Positions 9,284-19,645 of a DNA stretch of 64,000 bases are shown in pieces. This DNA is from Oceanococcus sp. (GTDB lineage: Bacteria; Pseudomonadota; Gammaproteobacteria; Nevskiales; Oceanococcaceae). The translations under genes were made by a program, and so were the position numbers. Numbering within the stretch: the stretch's first letter is position 1; each line of letters opens with the position of its first letter. The notes below the pieces were generated by a model. That model was given only the letters and a program-made list of their open reading frames with translations, ran no database searches and was not told where the DNA came from. The stretch is taken from NCBI GenBank assembly GCA_030147945.1, contig JASBUL010000125.1, positions 1-64,000 on the forward strand. The letters are read 5' to 3'.

Positions 9284-10210
9284 ATGACCATGATTGAATC
9301 CCCGCGCATCGCACTGATCGATGACTCCGCGAGCGATCAGCTCATCTTCGGAGACATGCTCAAGGCGGTGTGGCCAGATGCGACGGTCGAGGTCTTCGAC
9401 GATGCGGAGGCCTTTGTCTCCGCACTCGATAGCGCCGATTTCGACTGCATACTGCTTGATCACAATCTGCCCGGCGACAGCGGTCTGGATGTGTTGCAAG
9501 TCCTGCGCCGCGAGGAGCGCTACCGGGTGACCCCGATCATCATGCTGACCGGCCTGGGCAACGAGAGTGTTGCGGTCAAGGCGATCAAGCGTGGCGCCAC
9601 TGACTATCTGTCCAAGCGTGATGCCGATGAGGCTGCCCTGCGGCAGGTGGTGGAAGGGGCATTTCGTGAGTCTTGGCGTGAGCAGGAGCACTATCAGCAG
9701 CTCAAACGCCTGAAATCGCAGGCGCGCACGGATGCACTGACCGGGCTGCTCAATCGCGCCGCTCTGGAAGAGCGTCTGACCCAGCTCGGCGAGGTGCCGG
9801 CGCAGCAACGTTCGTTCGCGGTCCTCAACATTGATCTCAACAAGTTCAAGCCGGTCAACGACCGTTTTGGCCATGTTGCCGGCGACCAGGTGTTGCGCAG
9901 CGTGGCCCAACGCCTGCAGTCGACGGTGCGCTCGGCGGATTGCGTGTTTCGTCTGGGCGGTGATGAGTTTCTGATTCTGCTTGCGCCGGCACCGCAGATG
10001 AACGATCTGCAAGCGACCGCGCAGCGCATTCACAGCCGCCTGGGCGAGCCGGTGCTGGACCGTGACGGACAGTGCATCTACGCGGGTGGCGGCAGTGTCG
10101 GCGTGGCGCGTTGCCCACAAACCTCAGCAACCATTGATGCGGTGCTGTCGGCCGCTGATCGCGCCATGTACGAGGCCAAAAAGCAAGGCTGTGGCGTGGT
10201 GATGGTGTGA
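9284..10210 (+). CDS. Response regulator diguanylate cyclase (REC-GGDEF)
   Basis: A 308-residue protein that should make cyclic di-GMP when phosphorylated. Receiver domain at residues 8-125 with acidic pair Asp13-Asp14, phospho-acceptor Asp59 in LLDHNLPGDSG and Lys in LSKRD. GGDEF domain at about 145-305 with intact GGDEF at 225-229 and an intact inhibitory I-site RSAD at 216-219, five residues before it. It therefore looks catalytically competent and feedback-inhibited. Divergent from the kinase operon by 65 bp, so it is probably the output of that system (inference). A second ATG lies two codons in, at 9290. No clear Shine-Dalgarno. Confidence 0.95.
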   Translation: MTMIESPRIALIDDSASDQLIFGDMLKAVWPDATVEVFDDAEAFVSALDSADFDCILLDHNLPGDSGLDVLQVLRREERYRVTPIIMLTGLGNESVAVKAIKRGATDYLSKRDADEAALRQVVEGAFRESWREQEHYQQLKRLKSQARTDALTGLLNRAALEERLTQLGEVPAQQRSFAVLNIDLNKFKPVNDRFGHVAGDQVLRSVAQRLQSTVRSADCVFRLGGDEFLILLAPAPQMNDLQATAQRIHSRLGEPVLDRDGQCIYAGGGSVGVARCPQTSATIDAVLSAADRAMYEAKKQGCGVVMV

Positions 10211-10229
10211 GTGGCGGTGCGCCCGCCGA

Positions 10230-10406
10230 TCAGCGCTTGAACAGCAGCACCCATTCGGTGGTGCCGATGGGACCCGGTCGGGTTTCGATGCGGTGACCTT
10301 CCTGGCGCAGGGTCTGCTCGAGTGAGGCGCGATGGCCAGGGGCAGGGCTGCACGGCAGCGGCTTGTGCGCGCTGACTTGCGTAGCGAGAGCGTGTGGGTT
10401 GTACAT
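10230..10406 (-). CDS. 58-residue hypothetical protein
   Basis: Small basic protein starting at the ATG at 10406 (MYNPHALATQVS) and ending TTEWVLLFKR; no family recognised. The composition and the ordered C-terminus (LEQTLRQEGHRIE then GPIGTTEWVLLFKR) look like a folded small protein rather than noise. The frame stays open upstream to 10538, but that extension is unconvincing. No strong ribosome site is visible. Rest of the 10211-10584 interval: I see nothing else that I can support, although 10407-10584 must carry any promoter for this gene. Confidence 0.5.
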   Translation of the reverse strand: MYNPHALATQVSAHKPLPCSPAPGHRASLEQTLRQEGHRIETRPGPIGTTEWVLLFKR

Positions 10407-10584
10407 GATGGCTCGTCCATGGTTGTTGAAAACCACATCCGGAGCTGCTGAAGGAATCCCGTTGGTTGCCGAAAGGCCACATCCTACGATTGCAGCACCA
10501 CCTTGCCGGGAGGGCAGGTTGGTGGGACGCCGAAGCATCCGCTCTTGATGTTGGCGCGGATTCTAAGCGCGCTGCGGGCCAGAA

Positions 10585-11325
10585 TCAACGTGGCCGGGCG
10601 TAGGTGATGACCAGAACGTCGCGGAACGAGGGCTCATCAGCACGAATCGGGCTGACCGGCGTCACGCCATGAAAGATGCGGTGGTCATCAATGATCGCCG
10701 CGTCCAGCGGGTTGCTGAGGGTGAAGCTGCCCAGCTCCTGGCCGTCGGGGTCGAAGATCTGGGTGGTTCCGCTGGCGATATTGTGCCGCTGGATGAGTAA
10801 CACCAGCACGTAGTCAACGCCGTCACGGTGCGCCCCTTCAGGCGTGGGCTGGCCACTTTCCCGTTGACTGGCTTCGATGCGGAACTGATGGGCTTCGCAC
10901 TGCCAGTGCAACACATCGGGCGCCAGTTTCTCGAACAGGCGGGCGCCGAAACGCAGGATGGTCTGCATCGAGGCACCCTCGCACACGTCGGGGGCGATCG
11001 GCGAAAACCAGCGTGGGATTCCGCCGTTGAGGCGGTTGTATTCCAGGCTCTGGTAGTGCGCCTGGGGGGGCGACAGTTGCGGGTCAGCCTCCCGGCTTAT
11101 GGCGAAACAGGCATGTCTTCGGCGCCGGTAGCGGCCGCCATCGGCCATGTACGGGTCGACATGCAGATCGTCCCAGCTGGCGCGAAATCGATCCCAGTCC
11201 TGCAATGGGCCAAAGCTTTCGATCTGCGGACGCAGAAGCTCGCCGGACATCAGCGCATAACCGCAATCGGCAATCTGATTTGCAGTGCTTTGCAGTGCGG
11301 CGTGAGGCGTCTGAGGGGCGTTCAT
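10585..11325 (-). CDS. 2OG-Fe(II) dioxygenase family protein (isoleucine hydroxylase-like)
   Basis: Probable non-haem iron, 2-oxoglutarate-dependent oxygenase of the family typified by L-isoleucine 4-hydroxylase (Pfam PF10014). 246 residues. The iron triad is His166-X-Asp168 (in AHRDGVDYV) and His219 (in DDHRIFHGVTP), and Arg235 in FRDVLVITYARP is placed to bind 2-oxoglutarate. Fold markers FDPDGQELGSFTL and the Leu-rich strand YVLVLLI support the jelly-roll core. It stands alone on the minus strand, divergent from katG. The substrate is probably a free amino acid by family resemblance, but nothing in the neighbourhood tells which. Confidence 0.82.
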   Translation of the reverse strand: MNAPQTPHAALQSTANQIADCGYALMSGELLRPQIESFGPLQDWDRFRASWDDLHVDPYMADGGRYRRRRHACFAISREADPQLSPPQAHYQSLEYNRLNGGIPRWFSPIAPDVCEGASMQTILRFGARLFEKLAPDVLHWQCEAHQFRIEASQRESGQPTPEGAHRDGVDYVLVLLIQRHNIASGTTQIFDPDGQELGSFTLSNPLDAAIIDDHRIFHGVTPVSPIRADEPSFRDVLVITYARPR

Positions 11326-11384
11326 GAACCGCGCATTATCTCACTGAAAGCTGATGAGGCGGGGCTTTGCGTGATTGATACGGG

Positions 11385-13791
<2,407 letters not shown>

Positions 13792-13806
13792 GGGCAGGCC
13801 TGCTCT

Positions 13807-13835
13807 GCGGCGGCGTCTTGGACGCCGCCGCTTTA
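13807..13835 (+). terminator. Intrinsic terminator after katG
   Basis: Perfect 11-bp GC stem (13807-13817 with 13821-13831) with a 3-nt loop TTG, followed by TTTATGG. It starts 15 bp after the katG stop. Confidence 0.75.
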
Positions 13836-13930
13836 TGGCGTCAACGGGTCTGAGATCGCGGTCACCGCACACATGAAATGCAGCAGCGCCCTGCTGCACA
13901 ATGGGCGGCATCGTTTTCGGGTTTTTTCTG

Positions 13931-14914
13931 ATGCAGATGTTCAGACAGCTTGCGGTTTTCGGCGTTTTGGCGTGCTTGTTGTTGCTGGCACCGGCGGTGC
14001 GGGCAGAGGCTTATCCCTATCCGCTCAAATCATTTGAATTTGAGAGCCAGCGGCAAACGCTGAGCATGGCTTACATGGATGTACCGGCGCAGGGGCAGTT
14101 GCGCGGTGTCTTTGTCTTGCTCCACGGCAAGAACTTCAACGGGGCCTACTGGGGCGACACCATGGCTTTGCTCGCGCAGCATGGCTTTCGTGTGATTGTT
14201 CCCGATCAGATTGGCTTCGGCGCATCGAGCATGCCGCGGCGTTATCAGTACAGCTTTGCCCAGCTGGCGGCCAACACACGGGCATTGCTGGATTCACTGG
14301 GGCTTAAGGGCACGCGTGTGCTGGGGCATTCCATGGGCGGCATGCTGGCCACCCGCTACGCGCTGCAATATCCCCATGCGGTGGAGCAGCTGGTGCTGCT
14401 CAATCCGATCGGTTTGGAGGACTGGCGCGCGATGGGTGTGCCGTATGTCGCGCCGGAGAAGATTTATCAGGCCGAACGTAAGAAAAGCTACGCCAGCATT
14501 CAGGCGTATCAGCAGGCCAGCTACTACGACGGCAAGTGGAAAGACAGCTACACCCCGTGGGCGCGGATGCTGGCCGAGGCCTACAGCGGCGAGCGTGGCG
14601 ATGCGTTTGCCTGGAGCATGGCGCTGACCGCCGACATGATTCTGTCGCAGCCGGTGGTGTATCAATTTGATCAGCTGCGTGTGCCAACCGTGCTGATCGT
14701 CGGGCTGCGCGACCGCACGGCGATTGGGCGGCCGCTGGTCAGTGACGAGCTGGCCACGCGCATGGGCGACTACCCGGCTTTGACGCGTAAGCTTGCAGCG
14801 CGCATACCGCAGCTTGATGTCATCACCTTTGATGGGGTGGGTCACTTGCCGCACATCGAGGCGCCGCAGAGATTTTTCGGTGCACTGCGCAGCGTGCTGG
14901 AGCCGGATGCCTGA
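13931..14914 (+). CDS. Secreted alpha/beta hydrolase
   Basis: Hydrolase of 327 residues from the ATG at 13931; a further open frame back to 13901 is less likely, and an ATG at 13937 is also possible. An N-terminal signal peptide (LAVFGVLACLLLLAPAVRA) predicts periplasmic location. The nucleophile is Ser134 in GHSMGG, the oxyanion region is LLHGKNFNGAYW, and the catalytic His is His305 in GVGHLPHIEAP; the acid is probably in GLRDRTA. This is the epoxide hydrolase/esterase-like branch. The substrate is not evident. The stop overlaps the next start by 1 bp (TGATG), so it is co-expressed with the YchJ-like gene. Confidence 0.88.
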   Translation: MQMFRQLAVFGVLACLLLLAPAVRAEAYPYPLKSFEFESQRQTLSMAYMDVPAQGQLRGVFVLLHGKNFNGAYWGDTMALLAQHGFRVIVPDQIGFGASSMPRRYQYSFAQLAANTRALLDSLGLKGTRVLGHSMGGMLATRYALQYPHAVEQLVLLNPIGLEDWRAMGVPYVAPEKIYQAERKKSYASIQAYQQASYYDGKWKDSYTPWARMLAEAYSGERGDAFAWSMALTADMILSQPVVYQFDQLRVPTVLIVGLRDRTAIGRPLVSDELATRMGDYPALTRKLAARIPQLDVITFDGVGHLPHIEAPQRFFGALRSVLEPDA

Positions 14915-15306
14915 TGGCCAAATCTTCACAAGCGTGCCCCTGCGGCTACGGTCCGCATTACGAGCAGTGCTGCCAGCCCCTGCATCTGGGGCAACCGGCG
15001 CCCAGCGCGGAGGCGCTGATGCGTGCCCGCTATAGCGCCTACGTGCTGGATCAGCGCGACTATCTGGTGGCCAGCTGGCATCCGGATACGCGACCAGCAG
15101 AGCTTGAGCCCAACAGCCATGCGGCAAGCCGTTGGCTTGGGCTCAAGATCGTGCAGCAGCGGGCTTTGCCCAATGGTGACTGGCAGGTGGAGTTCGTTGC
15201 GCGCTATCGCCAGGCCAGTGGCAAGGCGGTGCGATTACATGAAATCAGCCGCTTCTGTCAGGTTGACGGGCAATGGCGCTATCTTGATGGTCACGCCCCG
15301 ACCTGA
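14914..15306 (+). CDS. YchJ-like SEC-C motif protein (UPF0225)
   Basis: 130-residue protein of the YchJ family. The N-terminal SEC-C zinc motif is visible as CPCGYGPHYEQCC, followed by the NTF2-like body with EALMRARYSAYVL and YLVASWHPDTRP. No biochemical function is established for the family that I can rely on; SEC-C modules bind zinc and, in SecA, contact SecB. It is translationally linked (TGATG) to the preceding hydrolase and convergent with zur. Confidence 0.88.
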   Translation: MAKSSQACPCGYGPHYEQCCQPLHLGQPAPSAEALMRARYSAYVLDQRDYLVASWHPDTRPAELEPNSHAASRWLGLKIVQQRALPNGDWQVEFVARYRQASGKAVRLHEISRFCQVDGQWRYLDGHAPT

Positions 15307-15312
15307 TGCGAC

Positions 15313-15780
15313 TTATGGTGCGGGTTTGCTGCCCTGGGCCAGACAGCGTGCACAGCGCCCCACCACTTCGATGGTGCGGTGGTCAGGCTCGAAACCACGG
15401 GCGTGCGCAGCGTCGTCCAGACTGCCGGTCACGCCGGCACTGTGCAGCTCGTCGACATCACCGCAGTCGTTGCAGATCAGGAACTGGCTGAAGTGCGGAT
15501 GATCCGGATGTTGGCATCCGACATAGGCGTGCAAGGACTCAAGCTTGTGCACCAGACCCTCGGCCTGCAGGAAGTCAAGCGCGCGATACACCGTTGGCGG
15601 CGCGATCTTGGGCTGCTTTTCACGCAGCGCCTCCATGATGTCGTAGGCCCCTAGCGGCCGCGTGCTGGCGCTGATCGCCGCCAGCACATCGCGCCGCTGG
15701 TTGGTCAGGCGAACGCCGCGCTCGCGGCACAGCCGCTCGGCCATCTGGATCGCTTTGGAGGCGGGTTGAGTCTTCGGCAT
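15313..15780 (-). CDS. zur: Zinc uptake regulator Zur (Fur family)
   Basis: Zinc-dependent repressor; 155 residues. The winged helix is at residues 10-85 (RLTNQRRDVLAAI, PPTVYRALDFLQAEGLVH), and the dimerisation/metal domain has HPDHPHF and the structural zinc cysteines Cys103, Cys106, Cys143 and Cys146 (CNDC, CARC), the same numbers as in E. coli Zur. It is the last gene of a minus-strand operon led by a CobW GTPase, 25 bp after the DUF1826 gene, and that operon starts at a Zur operator (17674-17688), so zur is probably autoregulated. Confidence 0.95.
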   Translation of the reverse strand: MPKTQPASKAIQMAERLCRERGVRLTNQRRDVLAAISASTRPLGAYDIMEALREKQPKIAPPTVYRALDFLQAEGLVHKLESLHAYVGCQHPDHPHFSQFLICNDCGDVDELHSAGVTGSLDDAAHARGFEPDHRTIEVVGRCARCLAQGSKPAP

Positions 15781-15805
15781 GGCCGCATTTTAAACCGGTT
15801 TGTGC

Positions 15806-16462
15806 TCAGGCGATCCAGTCCAGGGTCAGGACCAGTCGGCGATCACCTGGGGCGGGTTCGGGTGAGCGATGAACCAGACCACGTCCGTGGTTGCCTTCCC
15901 AGCCTTCGCCTTTCATGAGGGCCACATCGCCCGTCTCCAGTTGCTGGATTGCACGTCCATCGCGGATCAGGCCCGAGGTTTCATCGGCCTGTCCCGCGCC
16001 GGCGCGGCCAAGCCAGCGGCGCTCGACAGCATGCGCCGGCAGCCACTGGGTGGCGACACCATGCAGGGTCGTGATCAGGCGCACCGGCAGGTTGTCGACA
16101 TGAAAACGTGGACACATGGCACGTTCGAGTGTCTCCAGGCGCAGGCCCAGCGCTTCTGCTTCGAACAGCTCGCTGAACATCGCGCAGCACTGGCCCAGAT
16201 GATCCAGCAGCAGCGCGCGCCCCTGATCTGCTGGCAAGCTGGTGGCCAAATGCTGCGAAATCTCCTGCGTGGTCCCAACGATCTTCAAATTGAGTGGACG
16301 GGTGCCCTGGCACAGTGACTGTGCATAGTCGCGGATCGCGCAAGCTGGCTGGGCCTGCCACACCGCCAGGTTGACATGCTCGTGATAGATATCCGCCAGC
16401 ACCGCCGGGTTTTGGCTGTGCACGGCCTGAGTGTCGTGCTCCTTACGCGCAAGGTTCATCAT
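15806..16462 (-). CDS. DUF1826 family protein
   Basis: About 218 residues starting at tandem ATGs (16462 and 16459) that overlap the CobW stop, giving tight coupling. I recognise the DUF1826 family, which has no assigned biochemical role. Visible features: [19 protein letters not shown] in the centre and [17 protein letters not shown] near the C-terminus, a cupin-like layout with His/Asp residues that could bind a metal (FHVDN then VHRSP). Its place between a Zur-controlled metal GTPase and zur points to a zinc-limitation role. Confidence 0.85.
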   Translation of the reverse strand: MMNLARKEHDTQAVHSQNPAVLADIYHEHVNLAVWQAQPACAIRDYAQSLCQGTRPLNLKIVGTTQEISQHLATSLPADQGRALLLDHLGQCCAMFSELFEAEALGLRLETLERAMCPRFHVDNLPVRLITTLHGVATQWLPAHAVERRWLGRAGAGQADETSGLIRDGRAIQQLETGDVALMKGEGWEGNHGRGLVHRSPEPAPGDRRLVLTLDWIA

Positions 16463-17658
16463 GCAGCCTCGCTGGCCAGCCAGCGGGGGAACGGATCGGG
16501 CAAGGCGGCCCATGCGGCCGGCCCTGCGGCCAGCTCGGCATCGCTCAGCAGGGCCGCATCAAGGCGCTGACGCATCTGTGTTTCGTCCAGCCCCTGGCCT
16601 ATGAACACCAGTTCCTGGCGGCGGTCACCGAACTCACCGTCAAAGCGACTGAGAATGTGTTGGCGTTGTGCTTGCTCCTGTGGCCATTGCTCATCCGGCA
16701 GCGCCGACCACCAGTATCCGGCGGGGCCGTGGCGCATGATGCCGCCGGCCTGTGACCACTGGCCGGCCATATCGAAACGTGAAGCCAGCCAGAAAAAACC
16801 TTTCGAACGCAGCAGCGTGCCTTGCCAGCCACCACCGGTGATGGCGTCCCAGAATCGCTGCGGATGAAACGGTCGTTTGGCCCGATAGGCAAAGCTGCCG
16901 ATGCCGTACTCTTCGGTTTCGGGTTTGTGCTCGCCACGCAATTCACGCAGCCAGCCCGGCGCGCTGGCCGCACGTTCAAAGGAAAAGCGCCCGGTGTTGA
17001 GCAGTTTGTCGATCGGTGCCTGGCCGAAACTGGCGCAGACAACTTCCGCCTCGCGGTTGAGCTGTTGCAACATCGCGATCAGGCGTTGGCGCTCCTCGTG
17101 GCTGATCAGTTCGCTTTTGTTGAGCACGATGACATCGGCGAATTCGACCTGATCCATCAGCAAGTCAGCGACCGTGCGCTGGTCGTCCTCGCCCATGCTT
17201 TCACCGCGCTGGGCCAGGTCGTCAGCCTGATCCAGATCGGTGGGGAAGTTCACCGCATCGACCACGGTCACCATGGTGTCGAGGCGGGCCAGATCCGACA
17301 GGCTCTGGCCGTTTTCGTCGCGAAACGTGAAGGTCTCGGCCACTGGCAGCGGCTCGGAGATGCCGGTGGATTCAATCACCAGGGCATCGAAGCGGCCCTC
17401 GCGGGCCAGGCGTGAGACTTCGATCAGCAGATCCTCCCGCAAGGTGCAGCAGATGCAACCGTTGGACATCTCGACCAACTTCTCATCGGCGCGGTTGAGC
17501 GTGACTTCACGGTTGACCAGATCTGCATCGATGTTGACCTCAGACATGTCGTTGACGATCACGGCCACACGCCGGCCATCGCGATTGTTGAGTATGTGAT
17601 TGAGGGTGGTGGTTTTGCCGGCGCCAAGAAAACCGGACAGCACAGTAACGGGTAGCAT
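16459..17658 (-). CDS. CobW/COG0523 family zinc-starvation GTPase (ZigA/YciC-like)
   Basis: G3E GTPase proposed to deliver zinc to client enzymes under starvation. 399 residues from the ATG at 17658 ([17 protein letters not shown]); the longer open frame runs into the operator and is rejected. Walker [10 protein letters not shown], metal-binding CxCC motif in [12 protein letters not shown], Walker B-region ESTGISEP, base-recognition NKSE, and a C-terminal CobW_C domain (about 265-375). First gene of the operon with DUF1826 and zur, directly under the Zur box. Client candidates in reach include the divergent FolE (inference). Confidence 0.95.
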   Translation of the reverse strand: MLPVTVLSGFLGAGKTTTLNHILNNRDGRRVAVIVNDMSEVNIDADLVNREVTLNRADEKLVEMSNGCICCTLREDLLIEVSRLAREGRFDALVIESTGISEPLPVAETFTFRDENGQSLSDLARLDTMVTVVDAVNFPTDLDQADDLAQRGESMGEDDQRTVADLLMDQVEFADVIVLNKSELISHEERQRLIAMLQQLNREAEVVCASFGQAPIDKLLNTGRFSFERAASAPGWLRELRGEHKPETEEYGIGSFAYRAKRPFHPQRFWDAITGGGWQGTLLRSKGFFWLASRFDMAGQWSQAGGIMRHGPAGYWWSALPDEQWPQEQAQRQHILSRFDGEFGDRRQELVFIGQGLDETQMRQRLDAALLSDAELAAGPAAWAALPDPFPRWLASEAA

Positions 17659-17673
17659 CGTGAAATCCTGCAA

Positions 17674-17688
17674 TGTTATAATGTAACA
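17674..17688. promoter_or_regulatory. Zur operator in divergent cobW / dksA2 promoter
   Basis: TGTTATAATGTAACA is a near-perfect dyad matching the known gammaproteobacterial Zur core (TGTTATAnTATAACA). It lies in the 59-bp gap between the CobW start (17658) and the dksA2 start (17718). TATAAT at 17677-17682 inside it can serve as the plus-strand -10, and TATAAC on the other strand can serve the minus-strand promoter, so one bound Zur would silence both. Confidence 0.88.
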
Positions 17689-17717
17689 AATCGTGCCATG
17701 AATTCCGGTTGCAAGCA

Positions 17718-18152
17718 ATGTCGTTATCGTCGTCCAAAGTGCCCGGGCAGCGCGTCCGTTTTACGCCGCGCTACGAGGGTCATTACCTCACGCCGGAGCA
17801 ACTCGATGTGCTGCGCAGCACCTTGTTGAACTGGCGCGATGATGTGCTGAATGATGCCCAGCACACCATCGATCAGATGCGTGACGACAGTCATTTTGAG
17901 GTTGGTGACGAAGGTGATCGGGCGCAGCGCGAAACCAGCCAGACCCTGGAGCTGCGCACACGCGACCGGCAGCGCAAACTGCTGCGAAAGATCGAGCAGG
18001 CTTTGCTGCGTATTGAAACCGGGGATTACGGCTACTGCGAGGAAACCGGCGAGCCGATTGGTTACGAGCGGCTTCGTATTCGCCCTATGGCCACCATGTG
18101 TGTCGCCGCCCAGGAAGCGCACGAAAAGCGTGAGCGCAATTACCGTGGGTAA
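17718..18152 (+). CDS. dksA2: DksA2, zinc-independent DksA paralogue
   Basis: RNA polymerase secondary-channel factor acting with ppGpp; 144 residues. Coiled-coil body with [16 protein letters not shown] and the acidic tip region [10 protein letters not shown]. The four-Cys zinc finger of DksA is reduced to Cys107-X2-Thr110 and Cys128-X2-Ala131, exactly the Cys-Thr-Cys-Ala pattern and spacing known for P. aeruginosa DksA2, which works without zinc. The ATG at 17718 is preferred over a TTG at 17709. It sits behind a Zur operator, as expected for a protein made when the zinc form fails. The gene overlaps folE by 8 bp. Confidence 0.94.
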   Translation: MSLSSSKVPGQRVRFTPRYEGHYLTPEQLDVLRSTLLNWRDDVLNDAQHTIDQMRDDSHFEVGDEGDRAQRETSQTLELRTRDRQRKLLRKIEQALLRIETGDYGYCEETGEPIGYERLRIRPMATMCVAAQEAHEKRERNYRG

Positions 18153-18741
18153 GTGTCAAGACAACACGCCCGCGAGCTTGATCCGACCGTCACGCGAGCA
18201 GGCCGAAGAGGCGGTGCGGACCTTGATTCGCTGGGCCGGCGATGATCCCTTGCGTGAAGGTTTGCTCGACACGCCGGCCCGCGTGACGCGGGCCTATGAA
18301 GAATTTTTTGCCGGCTATGCCCAAAGCCCGCAAGACCTGCTCCAGGCCACATTTGAAGAGGTTTCAGGCTATCAGGACATGGTTCTGCTGCGTGATATTC
18401 GCCTGGAATCGCATTGCGAGCACCACATGGTGCCGATCATTGGTAAGGCGCACGTGGCCTATATGCCGTCCCGTCGCGTGGTCGGGATCAGTAAGCTGGT
18501 CCGGCTGGTCGAGGTTTTCGCGAAACGATTGCAAACGCAGGAAACCCTGACCGCACAGATTGCTCAGGCGTTGGATGCGGCGCTGGCGCCGCGCGGGGTG
18601 GCTGTGCTTATCGATGCGGCGCATCAGTGCATGACAACGCGCGGTGTCAAACAACCCGGTGTGAGCACTGTGACCTCGCAGTTCAGCGGAGTGTTCGCAG
18701 CGGATGTCGCGTTGCAGGAGCGTATCTGGCGCCTGCTTTAA
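18145..18741 (+). CDS. folE: GTP cyclohydrolase I (FolE, type IA)
   Basis: Converts GTP to 7,8-dihydroneopterin triphosphate for folate and queuosine/preQ0. 198 residues from a GTG at 18145, overlapping the end of dksA2; a TTG at 18178 is the alternative, and no ATG fits. Zinc ligands are present at Cys91 and His94 (in SHCEHHMVP) and Cys162 (in HQCMTTRGV), with the same 71-residue Cys-Cys spacing as E. coli FolE. It is therefore a zinc enzyme, not the metal-flexible FolE2 usually found in Zur regulons. It is co-transcribed with dksA2 and opposite a CobW chaperone. Confidence 0.93.
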   Translation: MGKCQDNTPASLIRPSREQAEEAVRTLIRWAGDDPLREGLLDTPARVTRAYEEFFAGYAQSPQDLLQATFEEVSGYQDMVLLRDIRLESHCEHHMVPIIGKAHVAYMPSRRVVGISKLVRLVEVFAKRLQTQETLTAQIAQALDAALAPRGVAVLIDAAHQCMTTRGVKQPGVSTVTSQFSGVFAADVALQERIWRLL

Positions 18742-18748
18742 GCCACGC

Positions 18749-19645
18749 TCAGGCGGGCGCGAGTGCGGTCTGGCTGAGCAGCATGCCGGCTTCGTCGACC
18801 CAGCACTCTTGGGCCTGGGCCTGACCGTTTTGCAGGCTCAGCGCGACATGATGACGCCGCGCGCCCTTGCCACGAATACGCGCCACGCTGGCAGCGTTGA
18901 TGTACAGCACGCCGTCCTGGCGCACCGCTGGCAGGCGCACCCCACCGCCGCGCTTGTGCCGGTGGTGCATGTGGCCGGCGACCACCGCAAGCACCTGCTT
19001 GCCCTGCGTCTGGGCATAGTCGATGGCGACACGCAGATCACGGTCGCCGAAATCACCGAACCGGGGTGAGAAGTCGCAGCCCCAGATGTCGGTCGACTGC
19101 TCGCCCAAGCCGCTGGGGCCATTGTGGGCCAGGAACACCAGCTGGCCCGGTGCGGCATCCACCAGCTGCTTGAGCCGTTCGGCGCTGTCTTGGTAACTGC
19201 GAACGGCGTGCGCCTGGGCCATGTAGCGACGGAAATAGAATCGATCCGGGCCCATGGCATGCGGGCGTGCGGTGATCAGCCCGATGTGTGGGCTGATGGT
19301 GAACAGCTTGTAGCCGCCCAGCGCGATATCGCCAAGGGCACGCTGCAAGGCCTGCATGCGCCGCGGCATGCTGGCAGCGCCTCGATCACACAGCGCCTGC
19401 CAACCTTTGAGTTCGGCCAGAAGCTGCATCGGCGATGGGCCATCGTGGTTGCCCGGAATCAGCCAGGCCGGCTTGTTCAGTTCGGCCAGGCGTCGCGCCA
19501 CCGGCACGGCGTTGGTGAAACGCGGCAGGTCGCCGGTGAACAGCAGGCCTTGATAGTGCGACTGATTGAAATAGCGGGTGTCGGCACGGTCCCAGAACCC
19601 GTGCACGTCACCGATGCAGGCAAGCTGAACCGGGGTTTCGCTCAT
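18749..19645 (-). CDS. Calcineurin-like metallophosphoesterase
   Basis: 298-residue two-metal phosphoesterase. Motifs in order: GDVHG (16 residues or so from the start), FTGDLPR, IPGNHDGPSP, then VFLAHNGPSG and VVAGHMHHRHK, which supply the usual Asp/His/Asn ligands. It resembles a family found in cyanobacteria and gammaproteobacteria with no fixed substrate. The start overlaps the crotonase stop by 4 bp (ATGA), so they form one operon. No signal peptide, so cytoplasmic. Confidence 0.87.
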   Translation of the reverse strand: MSETPVQLACIGDVHGFWDRADTRYFNQSHYQGLLFTGDLPRFTNAVPVARRLAELNKPAWLIPGNHDGPSPMQLLAELKGWQALCDRGAASMPRRMQALQRALGDIALGGYKLFTISPHIGLITARPHAMGPDRFYFRRYMAQAHAVRSYQDSAERLKQLVDAAPGQLVFLAHNGPSGLGEQSTDIWGCDFSPRFGDFGDRDLRVAIDYAQTQGKQVLAVVAGHMHHRHKRGGGVRLPAVRQDGVLYINAASVARIRGKGARRHHVALSLQNGQAQAQECWVDEAGMLLSQTALAPA

